A stretch of 64,000 nt of DNA from CADCUY01 sp964242735 (GTDB lineage: Bacteria > Actinomycetota > Actinomycetes > Actinomycetales > Quadrisphaeraceae): the NCBI GenBank assembly GCA_964242735.1, contig CAXTAK010000012.1, positions 53,390 to 117,389 of the forward strand. Reading direction: 5' to 3'. The notes under the pieces were generated by a model. The model was not told the DNA's origin. It made no database searches and saw only the letters and a list, made by a program, of their open reading frames with translations. Position numbers and translations under genes: made by a program. Below are positions 48,201-55,786 of this stretch, piece by piece (the first letter of the stretch is position 1; the number at the start of each line of letters is the position of its first letter).

Positions 48201-50044
48201 GGAGCCCGTGGCTGCCGCCCCTGCCGGAGGTCGTCACGCTCGGCACGGACGCGCCGTCCGGTCGCGGCACCAGCGCTGACGGCGGTGGAGGCGCCGACGA
48301 TGAGGTGGGCAGCACGGGCGACGGGGGCGGCGCGGCGGGCGGCAGCAGGATGCCGGTGCTCGTGCTGGGCGTCCAGGACCTGCCCGCCCAGCAGTGCCGC
48401 GCACCGCTGCGCTGGGACGTGGGTGCCGGTCCCGTCCTGGTCGTCGGCGCCCCGCGCAGCGGACGCACGACCGCGGTCCGCGCGGTGCTCGCGGCGGCCA
48501 CCGCACACTCCCCCGCTGCCCTCCACGCGCACGTGGTGGCCACGCCCTCCCCCGTGCTCGCCGGGATGGAGGACCTGCCCCAGGTGGGCGCCGTGATCGA
48601 CCCCGACGACCACGAGCGCCTCCTGCGGCTGCTGCACCTGCTCACCGCCGAGGTGCGCCGGCGCCAGCGCACCTCGGCGGCCGGGTCGGTGGGCGCTGCG
48701 GAGCTGGGCCCACCGACGCTGCTGCTCGTCGACGGCGCGGACCGGGTGCTGGCCGCCGCCGGCGCGACGCTCGCGAACCCGGCGGACGACGTCGGCGAGC
48801 TCCTCCTCGAGCTGCTCGTCACCGGGCCGGCCGCCGGGGTGGTACCGCTGCTCACCGGTGACCGCTCACTGCTGCTGGGCCGGTGCGGGGCCCTGGTGCG
48901 CCACCGCCTCCTGCTCGCCCTCACCGACCCCGCGGACGCCGTGCTCGCGGGCGTGCCGGTGCGCGAGGTGCCCGCCAGCATGCCACCGGGGCGGGTGCTG
49001 GTGCTCGGCGGAGCCACGACCAGCACCGGCGGCGGCGCGACCGGCATCGGCGTCGACCCCGGTGCGCATCCAGCGGTGGTCCAAGCGCAGATCGGTGTGC
49101 TCGGTGACCCCCGCGCCACCGACCAGCTGCGTCGCGAGGTCGCGACGCTCGTCGCGATGAGCGCCGAGCGGTGGTCCGACGTCGCGGCCCGCCCGCCGGC
49201 GCTGCCGGCCCTGCCCCAGCGGCTGACCACCGCTGAGCTGCGGCTCGCCGCAGCGGGTGCGGGGCCGACGCCTCCCCGCGCCGGGCTGCCCGTGGGCATC
49301 GGTGGGGACGACCTCGGCGTGGTCGCCCTCGACGTCGACGCGGCCCCGTGCTGGCTCGTCGCCGGGCCCGCCGGCTCCGGTCGGTCGACGACGCTGGTGG
49401 CCCTGGCGGAGGCGGCCCACGAGCGCCGGCGACCGGTCCTGGTGCTCGCGGGGGTCCGCTCACCGCTGGCGCGGTGGGCCGCGGAGAGCGTTGTGCCGTG
49501 CGCTGCGGCGGGCGATGCGGGCGTCGTCGCAGCGGCGCTGGCCGAGCTGGTCCTCGGTGGTCCCGACGCGTCCGACGAGCACGAGGGCGCGGGGCCGGCG
49601 CCGCTGGTGCTCGTCGACGATGTCGAACGCCTGATCGGCACTGCGAGCGAGGAGGTGCTCGCCGGTCACGTCGAGGCGGCGACGCGGCAGGACACCCCCG
49701 CCCTGGTCCTCGTGGCGGCCGGCGCGCCGGCCGAGCTCACCGGTGCCTACCGCGGGCTGGTGCCGCTGCTGCGACGGGCGCGGAACGGGATCCTGCTGCA
49801 CCCGCTCGGCGCCGGCGACGGGGAGGTGGTCGGGCTGCACCTGCCGCGCAGCCGTCCCGGCCCAGCGGGGCGCGCGACCCTCGTCGTGGACGGCCGCGCC
49901 AGCAGCCTCCAGGTCGCGCTGAGCACCGGACCGCTCCTGCGGCTGCCTCTGCAGTCACGCCGTGCGAGCCTCCCCGGCGGCGCGCGACCCGTGGGGCCCG
50001 CGGTCCGGTGGCCGCTGGCGGACCCGACCGGCGGCACGGGCTGA
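45221..50044 (+). CDS. FHA-domain FtsK/SpoIIIE (EccC/EssC-like) ATPase
   Basis: A 1607-residue protein. The N-terminal Ubl-like/FHA region has the FHA motifs GEHVVGRG, VSRAHAALEV and LGSSNGTRL (about residues 120-175). Two transmembrane helices follow (about residues 255-295, VSVLAVVLPIGLSVVMAVVW). Three ATPase modules come next: the first is intact, with VAGTTGSGKSELLVAL, IDYKGGAAF, VVVVDEFRVL and LATQRPAGVVSADIRAN. The second (VGAPRSGRTTAVRAV) and third (VAGPAGSGRSTTLVAL) have Arg for the Walker Lys. The layout resembles type VII secretion motors, but no WXG100 or other ESX gene is in the window. GTG at 45221 has CATGCT at 6 nt. Confidence 0.9.
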   Translation: MHLELALDPGDGSPPLDVVVQARTGTRLHAVHDQLTALLPSAATRSGPVTWSVGASALPGTAVLGVPPLVRAAVLKVAGAGAGTGAGTRTDGSGGVRRAPLEVCVAWGPAAGTTHPLPLGEHVVGRGAVAGVVLQDPEVSRAHAALEVSARGVRVRDLGSSNGTRLRDPRGGGDVGGGDVGEAWRELPPGTDLLVGASALRLRTGAEDAADPGAAVTATGDGHLHVSRSPRSPAVRPVLDLELPEEPRAPEPARVSVLAVVLPIGLSVVMAVVWSPMALLFGLAAPVITLGTAWGDRRAQRAQHARALEAHRLRCTRLRAAAAAGVVEDRAALSALGPDVGEVVTAATTLGRRLWERGRDDDQLVLRLGRGAVPSTVRLRDAGERSGASPHPGAVTTHQDAPVLLALPEVGVLGISGPTAARLGLVTSLLVQVAVLHSPRDVRVVVLHGSGAAPAGSWEWVGLLPHHAVGGAPGTGTGTPPPGAAGAAELLEEVRRREVAAERGAGTGHAGAPSDGAGEPVVVVVLDGAGHLRRVPGVAAVLERGPAVGVLAVCLEEEVGALPVECRAVAEVGGPHGGVVRLRSTAGAGGRGRGGWSEGPVDRALGGAFGSTGAPPTGGDVAADLVPVAVARTVARALAPLRDATPGHGGGVLPEHVALLDVLDVDATDPGAVAAAWSLRPRSTRVVLGRRSTGTWSVDLEGDGPHVLVAGTTGSGKSELLVALVTSLAVGNRPEELAVVLIDYKGGAAFADLAGLPHVVGLVTDLDAHLTQRALVSLQAEVRRRERVLRDAGCRDHAEHVRRRGAAGAGRHGAAGPVLPRLVVVVDEFRVLAEELPDFIGGLVRLAAVGRSLGVHLVLATQRPAGVVSADIRANTALRIALRVQDDGDSADVVDSRDAARIDARLPGRAVARSGSGPLVEVQAARVSGTRPARGPDDPTVRVRGTGPTGSGPAASRPDPAPQDLLPHRPDPPSDASAIVAALRRAAEGEPRPRSPWLPPLPEVVTLGTDAPSGRGTSADGGGGADDEVGSTGDGGGAAGGSRMPVLVLGVQDLPAQQCRAPLRWDVGAGPVLVVGAPRSGRTTAVRAVLAAATAHSPAALHAHVVATPSPVLAGMEDLPQVGAVIDPDDHERLLRLLHLLTAEVRRRQRTSAAGSVGAAELGPPTLLLVDGADRVLAAAGATLANPADDVGELLLELLVTGPAAGVVPLLTGDRSLLLGRCGALVRHRLLLALTDPADAVLAGVPVREVPASMPPGRVLVLGGATTSTGGGATGIGVDPGAHPAVVQAQIGVLGDPRATDQLRREVATLVAMSAERWSDVAARPPALPALPQRLTTAELRLAAAGAGPTPPRAGLPVGIGGDDLGVVALDVDAAPCWLVAGPAGSGRSTTLVALAEAAHERRRPVLVLAGVRSPLARWAAESVVPCAAAGDAGVVAAALAELVLGGPDASDEHEGAGPAPLVLVDDVERLIGTASEEVLAGHVEAATRQDTPALVLVAAGAPAELTGAYRGLVPLLRRARNGILLHPLGAGDGEVVGLHLPRSRPGPAGRATLVVDGRASSLQVALSTGPLLRLPLQSRRASLPGGARPVGPAVRWPLADPTGGTG

Positions 50045-50110
50045 CGTGCCGGCGATGGACGCGGTGGTCCCGGGGTGACGACACGCAGACCTGGGCGTCG
50101 TCGGCACGGC

Positions 50111-50130
50111 GGTGCGGTGCGGTGCGGTGC
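50111..50130. repeat. GGTGC x4 pentanucleotide tandem repeat
   Basis: Four perfect copies of GGTGC near the beginning of the coding-like fragment at 50075. A change of one unit would shift the reading frame. Confidence 0.9.
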
Positions 50131-50408
50131 GCTCGACCTGGACGGGTCCGTCGCGCGGCTCGAGGACCTCTGCGGGCGCCCGAGCGCGAAGGCTCTCGAG
50201 CTCGGTCGGGCCCTGCTCGCCGCTCCGGTCCGGGTCTTCGACGACCACGGGGACCTCGGCCTGGAGTGGTGGTCCTCGACGGGTGCACCCCGACCGAGGG
50301 GTGCACCGCGCGGTCGGCGCGGTGGCGCAGGAGGGGTGGACGACCTGCCGCGAGGACCCGGTCGACGGGCACCCCGGATCGCAGCCGGATGTCGTAGCCA
50401 CCGCTCGC

Positions 50409-50414
50409 GGGTAC
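50409..50414 (+). promoter_or_regulatory. GGGTAC, possible SigF-type -10 before rsbW
   Basis: GGGTAC lies 9 nt before the rsbW ATG. SigB/SigF-class -10 boxes are GGGTA(C/T). The -35 GTTT is not present at the right distance, so this is weak. Confidence 0.25.
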
Positions 50415-50423
50415 GTTCTGGCC

Positions 50424-50948
50424 ATGGACCGGGCAGAGGACCGTGCGGCCCCTGCGGGCGCCTCGAGGTCGGGCAGGACGGTGGTCCAGGACGTGAGCAG
50501 CGGCACCGGGGGGACCCCGGGCACCGGTGGGCGCAGCGGGGTGGACCGGGTCGAGCTGTCAGTGCCCGCCGACCCCGCGTACCTCGCCGTGCTCCGCACC
50601 GCGACGGCTGGCCTGGCGGCGCGGGCGGACCTGACCATCGACGAGATCGAGGACCTGCGCATCGCTGTCGACGAGGCGTGCGCGCTGGTGCTCGGCGAGC
50701 CGGCGTCGACCCGCTCCCGTGGCGTGAAGGGCGCGTCCGCGCCGGTGACCCCCACGATCGACGCGGTCTTCGAGCTCAGCCACCACGGCGTGGCCGTGCG
50801 GGTGAGCGGCCCGTCCAGGCTCCTGCCCGAGCGCACGAGCTTCGCGTGGTCGGTGCTGGAGGCTCTCGTCGACGTCCTCGATGCCGGGACCGACGAGGAC
50901 GGCCGACACACCATCACGTTGCGTCACGGGACGCGTCGGCCGGCATGA
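50424..50948 (+). CDS. RsbW-like anti-sigma factor (HATPase)
   Basis: A 174-residue protein with a 35-residue Gly/Thr-rich tail before the conserved start RVELSVPADPAYLAVLRTATAGLAARADLTIDEIEDLRIAVDEACALVLG, the N-box helix region of GHKL anti-sigma kinases of the SigF type (UsfX/RsbW). The G-box region is short, as in mycobacterial RsbW. It should bind and hold SigF, whose ATG overlaps its stop (ATGA). No anti-anti-sigma gene is adjacent. Confidence 0.88.
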   Translation: MDRAEDRAAPAGASRSGRTVVQDVSSGTGGTPGTGGRSGVDRVELSVPADPAYLAVLRTATAGLAARADLTIDEIEDLRIAVDEACALVLGEPASTRSRGVKGASAPVTPTIDAVFELSHHGVAVRVSGPSRLLPERTSFAWSVLEALVDVLDAGTDEDGRHTITLRHGTRRPA

Positions 50949-51817
50949 GCGCGGGGCCGCTGCCCGGCACCGAGCGCATCGGGCCCGACAGCGGGACCGG
51001 CGACGGCGTGACGGGTGATGGGGACGTCGTGGCCGAGGACGCTGGCGTTGCCGCCGAGGTCAGCGCCGCGGAGCGCTCCACGCGTGCCGCGGCGCAGCTG
51101 CGGGAGCTGGCGGCGATGGAGCCGGGCGACCCGGCACGGGTGCGGCTCCGGGAGACCGTGGTGGAGGAGCACCTGCCGCTGGTGCGCCACCTGGCCCGCC
51201 GGTACGTCGACCGCGGCGAGCCGCTGGCCGATCTCGTGCAGGTGGGCACCATCGGTCTGCTCAAGGCCGTCGACCGCTACGACGCCGAGCGCGGGGTGCC
51301 GTTCGCGGCGTTCGCCGTGCCCACCGTCCTCGGTGAGATCCGCCGCCACTTCCGCGACCGGGGATGGGCGGTGCGCGTCCCGCGCCGACTCCAGGAGCTG
51401 TCCCGGGTGCTGGCCGTGGCGCGGGTCGAGCTGACCCAGGAGCTGGGGCGCGCACCGACGGTGGGGGAGCTGGCCGAGCGCGCGGGGGTCGACGAGGACG
51501 CCGTGCTCGAGGGCATGGAGTCCGCGGGCGCCTACACCACCGTGCCCCTGGAGCCGGCAGGGGCCGAGGGCGCGGAACCCTGGCTGGCGACCGACGACGA
51601 CGGACTGCGCGGGGTCGAGGACCGCGAGGCGCTGCGCCCCCTGCTCGCCCGACTGCCCGCCAGGGAGCGGCGGATCATCGCCCTGCGCTTCGTGCGGGGG
51701 ATGTCGCAGGCGCGGATCGCCGAGGAGGTCGGCATCTCGCAGATGCACGTCTCGCGGCTCCTCGCCCGGACGCTGTCGACGCTGCGCGCCGAGCTCGGCA
51801 CCGACGGGGGCGGGTGA
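50945..51817 (+). CDS. sigF: RNA polymerase sigma-70 factor, SigF/SigB/SigG subfamily
   Basis: A 290-residue group 3 sigma factor. Region 2 is VEEHLPLVRHLARRYVDRGEPLADLVQVGTIGLLKAVDRYD, with PFAAFAVPTVLGEIRRHFRDRGWAVRVPRRLQEL. Region 3 is LGRAPTVGELAERAGVDEDAV and region 4 is LLARLPARERRIIALRFVRGMSQARIAEEVGISQMHVSRLLART. The first 55 residues form a non-conserved acidic tail. ATG at 50945 overlaps the anti-sigma stop, so the two are made together. It likely serves a general or osmotic stress regulon. Confidence 0.93.
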   Translation: MSAGPLPGTERIGPDSGTGDGVTGDGDVVAEDAGVAAEVSAAERSTRAAAQLRELAAMEPGDPARVRLRETVVEEHLPLVRHLARRYVDRGEPLADLVQVGTIGLLKAVDRYDAERGVPFAAFAVPTVLGEIRRHFRDRGWAVRVPRRLQELSRVLAVARVELTQELGRAPTVGELAERAGVDEDAVLEGMESAGAYTTVPLEPAGAEGAEPWLATDDDGLRGVEDREALRPLLARLPARERRIIALRFVRGMSQARIAEEVGISQMHVSRLLARTLSTLRAELGTDGGG

Positions 51818-51868
51818 GGCGGCTGCGGCGGCGTGGTCGTCGCGGCCGGGGTCGGCGACGGGTCGGTC

Positions 51869-52300
51869 TCAGACCACCGCCGACGGCCCACCGGGGTCGG
51901 TGGCCCGCAGCACCGAGGGCGTGAAGAGCCCGACCACCGCCACCCCCGCGAGCACCAGCAGCGCCACCGCCCCGGCGCGCGGCGGACCCTGCAGCGCCGG
52001 GATCGCCGGCAGCACGGTGGCGGTCTGCAGCAGCTGCCAGGTGATCACCGGCGCCCGGGCCCACCGCCGGTGCCTCAGCAGCCCCCGGGCGCACGCGAGC
52101 AGCCCGACGGCGACCCCCACGGCCAGCGCCACCGTCAGTGCGGCGAAGAGCAGGTCAGCGGTGCCCTGCCCCACCAGCAGCGCGACGTAGGCACCGGCGA
52201 CGACCAGCAGCACGAGCGCCTCGAGCACCACGGCCGACACGACACCGATCAGGGCCGGGGAGCCGCCGCGGCGCTGGGCGCTGCTGGGACTCGCTGGCAC
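51869..52300 (-). CDS. Four-helix integral membrane protein of unknown function
   Basis: A 143-residue protein with four predicted helices: LIGVVSAVVLEALVLLVVAGAYVALL, LLFAALTVALAVGVAVGLLACARGLL, WQLLQTATVLPAIPALQG and AGAVALLVLAGVAVVGLFTPSVL. The length, topology and the arginine turn HRRWARAPVITWQLLQ are seen in a conserved actinobacterial family without known function. GTG at 52300 is preceded by TAGCGT at 6 nt. It converges on sigF; no terminator is obvious in the 51-base gap. Confidence 0.8.
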   Translation of the reverse strand: MPASPSSAQRRGGSPALIGVVSAVVLEALVLLVVAGAYVALLVGQGTADLLFAALTVALAVGVAVGLLACARGLLRHRRWARAPVITWQLLQTATVLPAIPALQGPPRAGAVALLVLAGVAVVGLFTPSVLRATDPGGPSAVV

Positions 52301-52306
52301 GGGGCG

Positions 52307-52312
52307 ACGCTA
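52307..52312 (-). promoter_or_regulatory. -10 box of the four-helix membrane protein gene (leaderless)
   Basis: TAGCGT on the minus strand, exactly 6 nt before the GTG at 52300. Confidence 0.55.
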
Positions 52313-52529
52313 CCGCCGCGCCACCGGCGCGGCGGCGCACGACGGGTTGCGGAACGTCTCACGACCGCTCACCGTTGGGACCAGCGGTGGCTCGGTGACC
52401 TCCGGAGACGGTGGTGGCCCACCAGGGGCTCTCAGCACCGGTCGAGGCAGCGTGCTCTTGTGCTGCCGCCCGGCATCTGAGATCGTTGTCTGGAGGGCGC
52501 ATCACTGCGCCATGTCTTGTGGACCGGCT

Positions 52530-52545
52530 CGTGAAGTGCTTCACA
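52530..52545 (+). promoter_or_regulatory. CRP-family site upstream of whiB1
   Basis: CGTGA-AGTGCT-TCACA, a near-perfect TGTGA-N6-TCACA palindrome, centred about 52 bases before the whiB1 ATG. In M. tuberculosis whiB1 is controlled by the cAMP receptor protein Rv3676 through such sites. A crp gene is not in the window. Confidence 0.6.
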
Positions 52546-52589
52546 AGCACCCGAGCCACGTGATCGTGAGAGCAGAAGGAGTGCGAACG

Positions 52590-52838
52590 ATGGACTGGCG
52601 ACACCAGGCACTGTGCCTGGACGAGGACCCGGAGCTGTTCTTCCCGATCGGCAACACGGGCCCGGCACTGCTCCAGATCGAGGAGGCGAAGGCGGTGTGC
52701 CGCCGTTGCCCCGTGGTCGACACCTGCCTCAAGTGGGCCCTGGAGAACGGTCAGGACGCTGGCGTGTGGGGCGGCCTGTCCGAGGACGAGCGGCGTGCCC
52801 TCAAGCGGCGCACGGCCCGCGCCCGCCGCGCGAGCTGA
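52590..52838 (+). CDS. whiB1: WhiB-family iron-sulphur transcription regulator
   Basis: An 82-residue protein. Cluster cysteines are in ALCLDEDPELFFPIG (Cys9) and AVCRRCPVVDTCLKWAL (CxxC-x5-C), then the G[VI]WGG turn GQDAGVWGGLSEDERRAL and a basic tail KRRTARARRAS. Length and sequence are those of WhiB1, the nitric-oxide-responsive 4Fe-4S protein that binds region 4 of the primary sigma factor. ATG at 52590 has AGAAGGAG upstream. Regulation through the CRP-type site is likely. It is convergent with pdtaS, as in mycobacteria. Confidence 0.95.
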   Translation: MDWRHQALCLDEDPELFFPIGNTGPALLQIEEAKAVCRRCPVVDTCLKWALENGQDAGVWGGLSEDERRALKRRTARARRAS

Positions 52839-52888
52839 CCCCGCTCCACCTGACCGTCCCACGACCACCGGCACCGGGCTGCGGTGCC

Positions 52889-52923
52889 CACGAGGACGTC
52901 CTCCCCCGGAGGGCGTCCTCGTG
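52889..52923. terminator. Bidirectional terminator between whiB1 and pdtaS
   Basis: Hairpin CACGAGGACG ... CGTCCTCGTG extended internally by CCTC/GAGG, 51 bases after the whiB1 stop and 35 before the pdtaS stop. Confidence 0.85.
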
Positions 52924-52957
52924 GTGCGTGGACCCCCAGCTCTCCCAGCCGGCACCG

Positions 52958-54472
52958 TCAGGGCACCTCGCTCGGCACCAGGGGGGCGAAGGAGCCGCGG
53001 TCGCCGGCGCGCTCGAGACTGCGCAGCTGGGCGTGGACGACCACGCGCGTTCCACCTCCCGGAGTGGAGTCCCAGGTGATCCAGCCGCGCAGCTCCCCCT
53101 CGACCAGGGCGCGCACGATCTGCAGGCCGAGCCCCTTGCCCGGGTCGAAGCCGACCGGCAGCCCCTGGCCGTCGTCGATGATGCTGGCCACCAGCTGGTC
53201 GTCGTCGCGCTCGGCGCGCAGCAGCACCGTGCCGGTGCTGCCCTCCAGACCGTGCTCGACGGCGTTGGTGACCAGCTCCGTGATCACCAGCGCCAGAGCG
53301 GTCGCGTCATCGGCCTGGACGGTGCCGAACTCACCTTCGCGCACCACGCGCGCCGCGCCGCGGCGAGCAGCGAGGTCGGCGACCAGCAGCAGCCCGCGGC
53401 CCATGACCTCGTCGAAGTCGACGGCCTCCTCGAAGCCCTTCGTCAGCGTCTCGTGCACCAGGGCGATGGTGCTGACCCGGCGCATCGCCTCCTCCAGCGC
53501 CAGCTGGGCCTCGGGATGCTCGATCCGGCGGGCCTGCAGGCGCAGCAGGGCCGAGACCGTCTGCAGGTTGTTCTTCACGCGGTGGTTGATCTCGCGGATG
53601 GTCGCGTCCTTGGTCATCAGCTCCTGCTCGCGGCGGCGCAGCTCGGTGACGTCGCGGCACAGCACGAGCGCCCCGGTGCGCACCCCCGCCTCGACCAGGG
53701 GCACCGCGCGCAGCGACAGCGACGCGCCGCGCGACTCCGCGTCCGAGCGCCACGGGGCCCGCCCCGTGAGCACCAGGGGCAGAGACTCGTCCACGGTGTG
53801 GCTGCTCGGCTCGATCAGCCCGGTGGTCACCTCGGCGAGGTACTGACCGACGAGGTCACCGGCGAAGCCGAGGCGGCGGAAGTCCGAGCGCGCGTTCGGC
53901 GAGGCGTAGAGGACGAGGCCGTCGACGTCGAGGCGCACGAGCCCGTCGCCGACGCGGGGGGCGCCCCGACGCTGTCCGGTGCCGGCCCCGAGGTCGGGGA
54001 AGGTGCCCTCGGCGATCATCAGGGCCAGGGCGTCCGCGCACTGCAGGTACGTCAGCTCCAACCGGCTGGGGGTGCGCGGGAGCACGAGGCTGGTGTCGCG
54101 CGAGAGCACGGCGATGGTGCGCCCCTCACGCACCACGGGCACCGCCTCCTCCCGGACCGGACCGCCGTCGAGCCAGTCAGGGTCGGCGTCGCGGCAGATG
54201 CGGCCCCGGGCCATCGCCCGGTCCACCTGCTCGCGGGCACCGGGGGCCAGGCGCGTGCCCACCACGTCGTCGTCGTGCACCGTCGCCCCGGTGCTCGGCC
54301 GTGCCTGCGCCACGCACACGAAGCCCCCGTCCTCCTCTGGCACCCACAGGAGCAGGTCCGCGAAGGACAGGTCGGCGATCATCTGCCAGTCGCCGACCAG
54401 GAGGTGCAACCACTCCTGGTCGGCGTGGTCGACCGACTCGATGCGGTGCAGGAGCGAGGCGAGCGTCGGCAC
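52958..54472 (-). CDS. pdtaS: Sensor histidine kinase, PdtaS type
   Basis: A 504-residue cytosolic kinase. GAF-like N-terminus (about residues 20-170, WQMIADLSFADLLLWVPEEDGG), PAS domain (about 175-290, VRLDVDGLVLYASPNARSDF), then a HisKA_2 domain with the phospho-His in TIREINHRVKNNLQTVSALLRLQARR, and a HATPase domain with N-box LALVITELVTNAVEHGLEG, G1 ASIIDDGQGLPVGF and G2 GKGLGLQIVRALVEGEL. PdtaS phosphorylates the antiterminator PdtaR, which is not in the window. GTG at 54472 has TAGCCT at 6 nt. Confidence 0.93.
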   Translation of the reverse strand: MPTLASLLHRIESVDHADQEWLHLLVGDWQMIADLSFADLLLWVPEEDGGFVCVAQARPSTGATVHDDDVVGTRLAPGAREQVDRAMARGRICRDADPDWLDGGPVREEAVPVVREGRTIAVLSRDTSLVLPRTPSRLELTYLQCADALALMIAEGTFPDLGAGTGQRRGAPRVGDGLVRLDVDGLVLYASPNARSDFRRLGFAGDLVGQYLAEVTTGLIEPSSHTVDESLPLVLTGRAPWRSDAESRGASLSLRAVPLVEAGVRTGALVLCRDVTELRRREQELMTKDATIREINHRVKNNLQTVSALLRLQARRIEHPEAQLALEEAMRRVSTIALVHETLTKGFEEAVDFDEVMGRGLLLVADLAARRGAARVVREGEFGTVQADDATALALVITELVTNAVEHGLEGSTGTVLLRAERDDDQLVASIIDDGQGLPVGFDPGKGLGLQIVRALVEGELRGWITWDSTPGGGTRVVVHAQLRSLERAGDRGSFAPLVPSEVP

Positions 54473-54478
54473 GGCACG

Positions 54479-54484
54479 AGGCTA
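54479..54484 (-). promoter_or_regulatory. -10 box of pdtaS (leaderless)
   Basis: TAGCCT on the minus strand, exactly 6 nt before the pdtaS GTG. Confidence 0.55.
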
Positions 54485-54523
54485 GCGACCGGCGCCGTCA
54501 CCGGGCACCACCGGCGCCGCGGC

Positions 54524-54529
54524 TAGGGT
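54524..54529 (+). promoter_or_regulatory. -10 box of the DUF2505 gene (leaderless)
   Basis: TAGGGT, a perfect actinobacterial -10, 7 nt before GTG at 54537. It overlaps the alternative GTG at 54528, which argues against that start. Confidence 0.6.
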
Positions 54530-54536
54530 GCCGCGA

Positions 54537-55079
54537 GTGCACCTGGAGAAGGTCCTGCGCTACCCGGCGCCCGCCGCGGACGTCGCCCTGCTGCTCGCCG
54601 ACAGGTCCTTCGTGGAGGCCGTGTGCGCGGCCAGCGACGCCACGGCGTGGGAGGTGGAGGTGCAGGGCTCCGCGAGCGGCGCCTTCACCGTCACCTCCAC
54701 CCGCGTGCTGCCCTCCGACGACCTCCCCGACGCGGCCCGGCGCGTCATCGGCGCGAGCATCCGCGTGCGCGAGGTCGACCAGTGGGACGCGCCGGGTCGA
54801 GACGGCGCCCGCACCGGCACGCTGACGCTGGAGGTCCAGGGGGCACCGGTGACCGCACGCGCCGTGATGGTCCTGACCCCGTGCGACGGCGGGGCCAGCA
54901 CCGAGCAGGTCCTCGACGGTGACCTGCGCGCCTCCGTGCCCGTGATCGGGGCGCGGATGGAACGCGCCGCGGCGGGGCCCCTCCTGCAGGCCCTGGACCA
55001 GCTCCAGGACCTCGCCCGGCAGCGTCTGCTCGGCGCGGGCGGCGCGGGCGGCGCGGGCGGCGCGGGCACCGCCGGCTGA
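54537..55079 (+). CDS. DUF2505 family protein
   Basis: A 180-residue protein of the SRPBCC-like DUF2505 family: HLEKVLRYPAPAADVALLLADRSFVEAVC, VEVQGSASGAFTVTSTRVLP, and C-terminal QVLDGDLRASVPVIGARMERAAAGPLLQAL. The family is actinobacterial, probably binds a hydrophobic ligand, and has no assigned role. The C-terminus is a GAGGAGGAGGAG tail encoded by four copies of the 9-base unit GGCGCGGGC (55032-55067). The start GTG 54537 follows from the -10 box. Confidence 0.85.
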   Translation: MHLEKVLRYPAPAADVALLLADRSFVEAVCAASDATAWEVEVQGSASGAFTVTSTRVLPSDDLPDAARRVIGASIRVREVDQWDAPGRDGARTGTLTLEVQGAPVTARAVMVLTPCDGGASTEQVLDGDLRASVPVIGARMERAAAGPLLQALDQLQDLARQRLLGAGGAGGAGGAGTAG

Positions 55080-55129
55080 CGCCCGCCCCGGCGCCCGTCA
55101 CGGTGCGCCAGCGCGTCCAGGCAGGTCGG

Positions 55130-55786
55130 TCAGCCTCGAGCCGTCGCGGAGAGCTCCGCCAGCAGGGCGTCCGCCTCGGTGGCGTCGTACCACAGCAGGT
55201 CGCGGGCCTCGGCGTCCTCGATCGCGTGCAGCGCATCCTCGTCCCCCGCCGTGGCAGCCTCCAGGGACAGTGCTGCTGCCGCGACGTCCGCCACCGCGTC
55301 AGCCTCGTCGACGTGGACGCTGACCACCGCCGCCCACGGCACCCCGCCGCCCGCCAGGTGCACCAGCGACCGGCCCGTGGGTCGCTCGCCGATGACGCCG
55401 GTCCCCACCGGGTCGGACACCGGGCCCGTCGGCCCCACGACCGGGGCGTCGACGGCGATGACCACCCGCCGCGCCAGCCCGGCCAGAGGACCACCCGCGG
55501 AAGGATCACCGCGGGCGGGCTCCGCGGGGGTCCGGCGCTCCTCGACGACCCTGGTCAAGCTGACCTGCGCGGCGTCGGTGGTGGCGGCGAGCTCGAGCTC
55601 CTCGGAGTCACCGCCGGCGTACCACTCCCGCAGCGCGGGCGTCACGGCGTGCGCGGTGGCGGCGTCCACCCACCCCGAGCGCAGCGCACGGGCGAGGGCC
55701 AGGGCGGTGGCGGGCACGTACGCCCGCACGGTGGCGCCGCGGGCCCCGCCATCCCCTGCGCCCGCAGCGTCCGCTCGCGCGCTCAC
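55130..55786 (-). CDS. DUF6912-like hypothetical protein
   Basis: A 218-residue protein matching, as far as I can recall, the actinobacterial DUF6912 family: VRAYVPATALALARALRSGWVD, TPALREWYAGGDSEELELAATTDAAQ, ARRVVIAVDAPVV, then VPWAAVVSVHVDEADAVADVAAA, and an acidic C-terminus (DAEARDLLWYDATEADALLAEL). The function is unknown. GTG at 55786 overlaps the stop of the CpaE-like gene (GTGA), so it is the last gene of the cpaB-cpaE operon. Confidence 0.75.
   Translation of the reverse strand: MSARADAAGAGDGGARGATVRAYVPATALALARALRSGWVDAATAHAVTPALREWYAGGDSEELELAATTDAAQVSLTRVVEERRTPAEPARGDPSAGGPLAGLARRVVIAVDAPVVGPTGPVSDPVGTGVIGERPTGRSLVHLAGGGVPWAAVVSVHVDEADAVADVAAAALSLEAATAGDEDALHAIEDAEARDLLWYDATEADALLAELSATARG

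Larger units (their letters stand above)
50045..50423 (+). other. Gap with coding-like fragments in shifting frames
   Basis: This stretch reads like protein in two successive frames. From GTG 50075 it gives LDLDGSVARLEDLCGRPSAK, then ALELGRALLAAPVRVFDDHG; after about 50270 a different frame gives VHRAVGAVAQEGWTTCREDP and DVVATARGYVLA, which runs into the rsbW frame. One explanation is a decayed gene with a frameshift; another is a longer N-terminus of the anti-sigma factor. No family is recognised. Confidence 0.3.
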
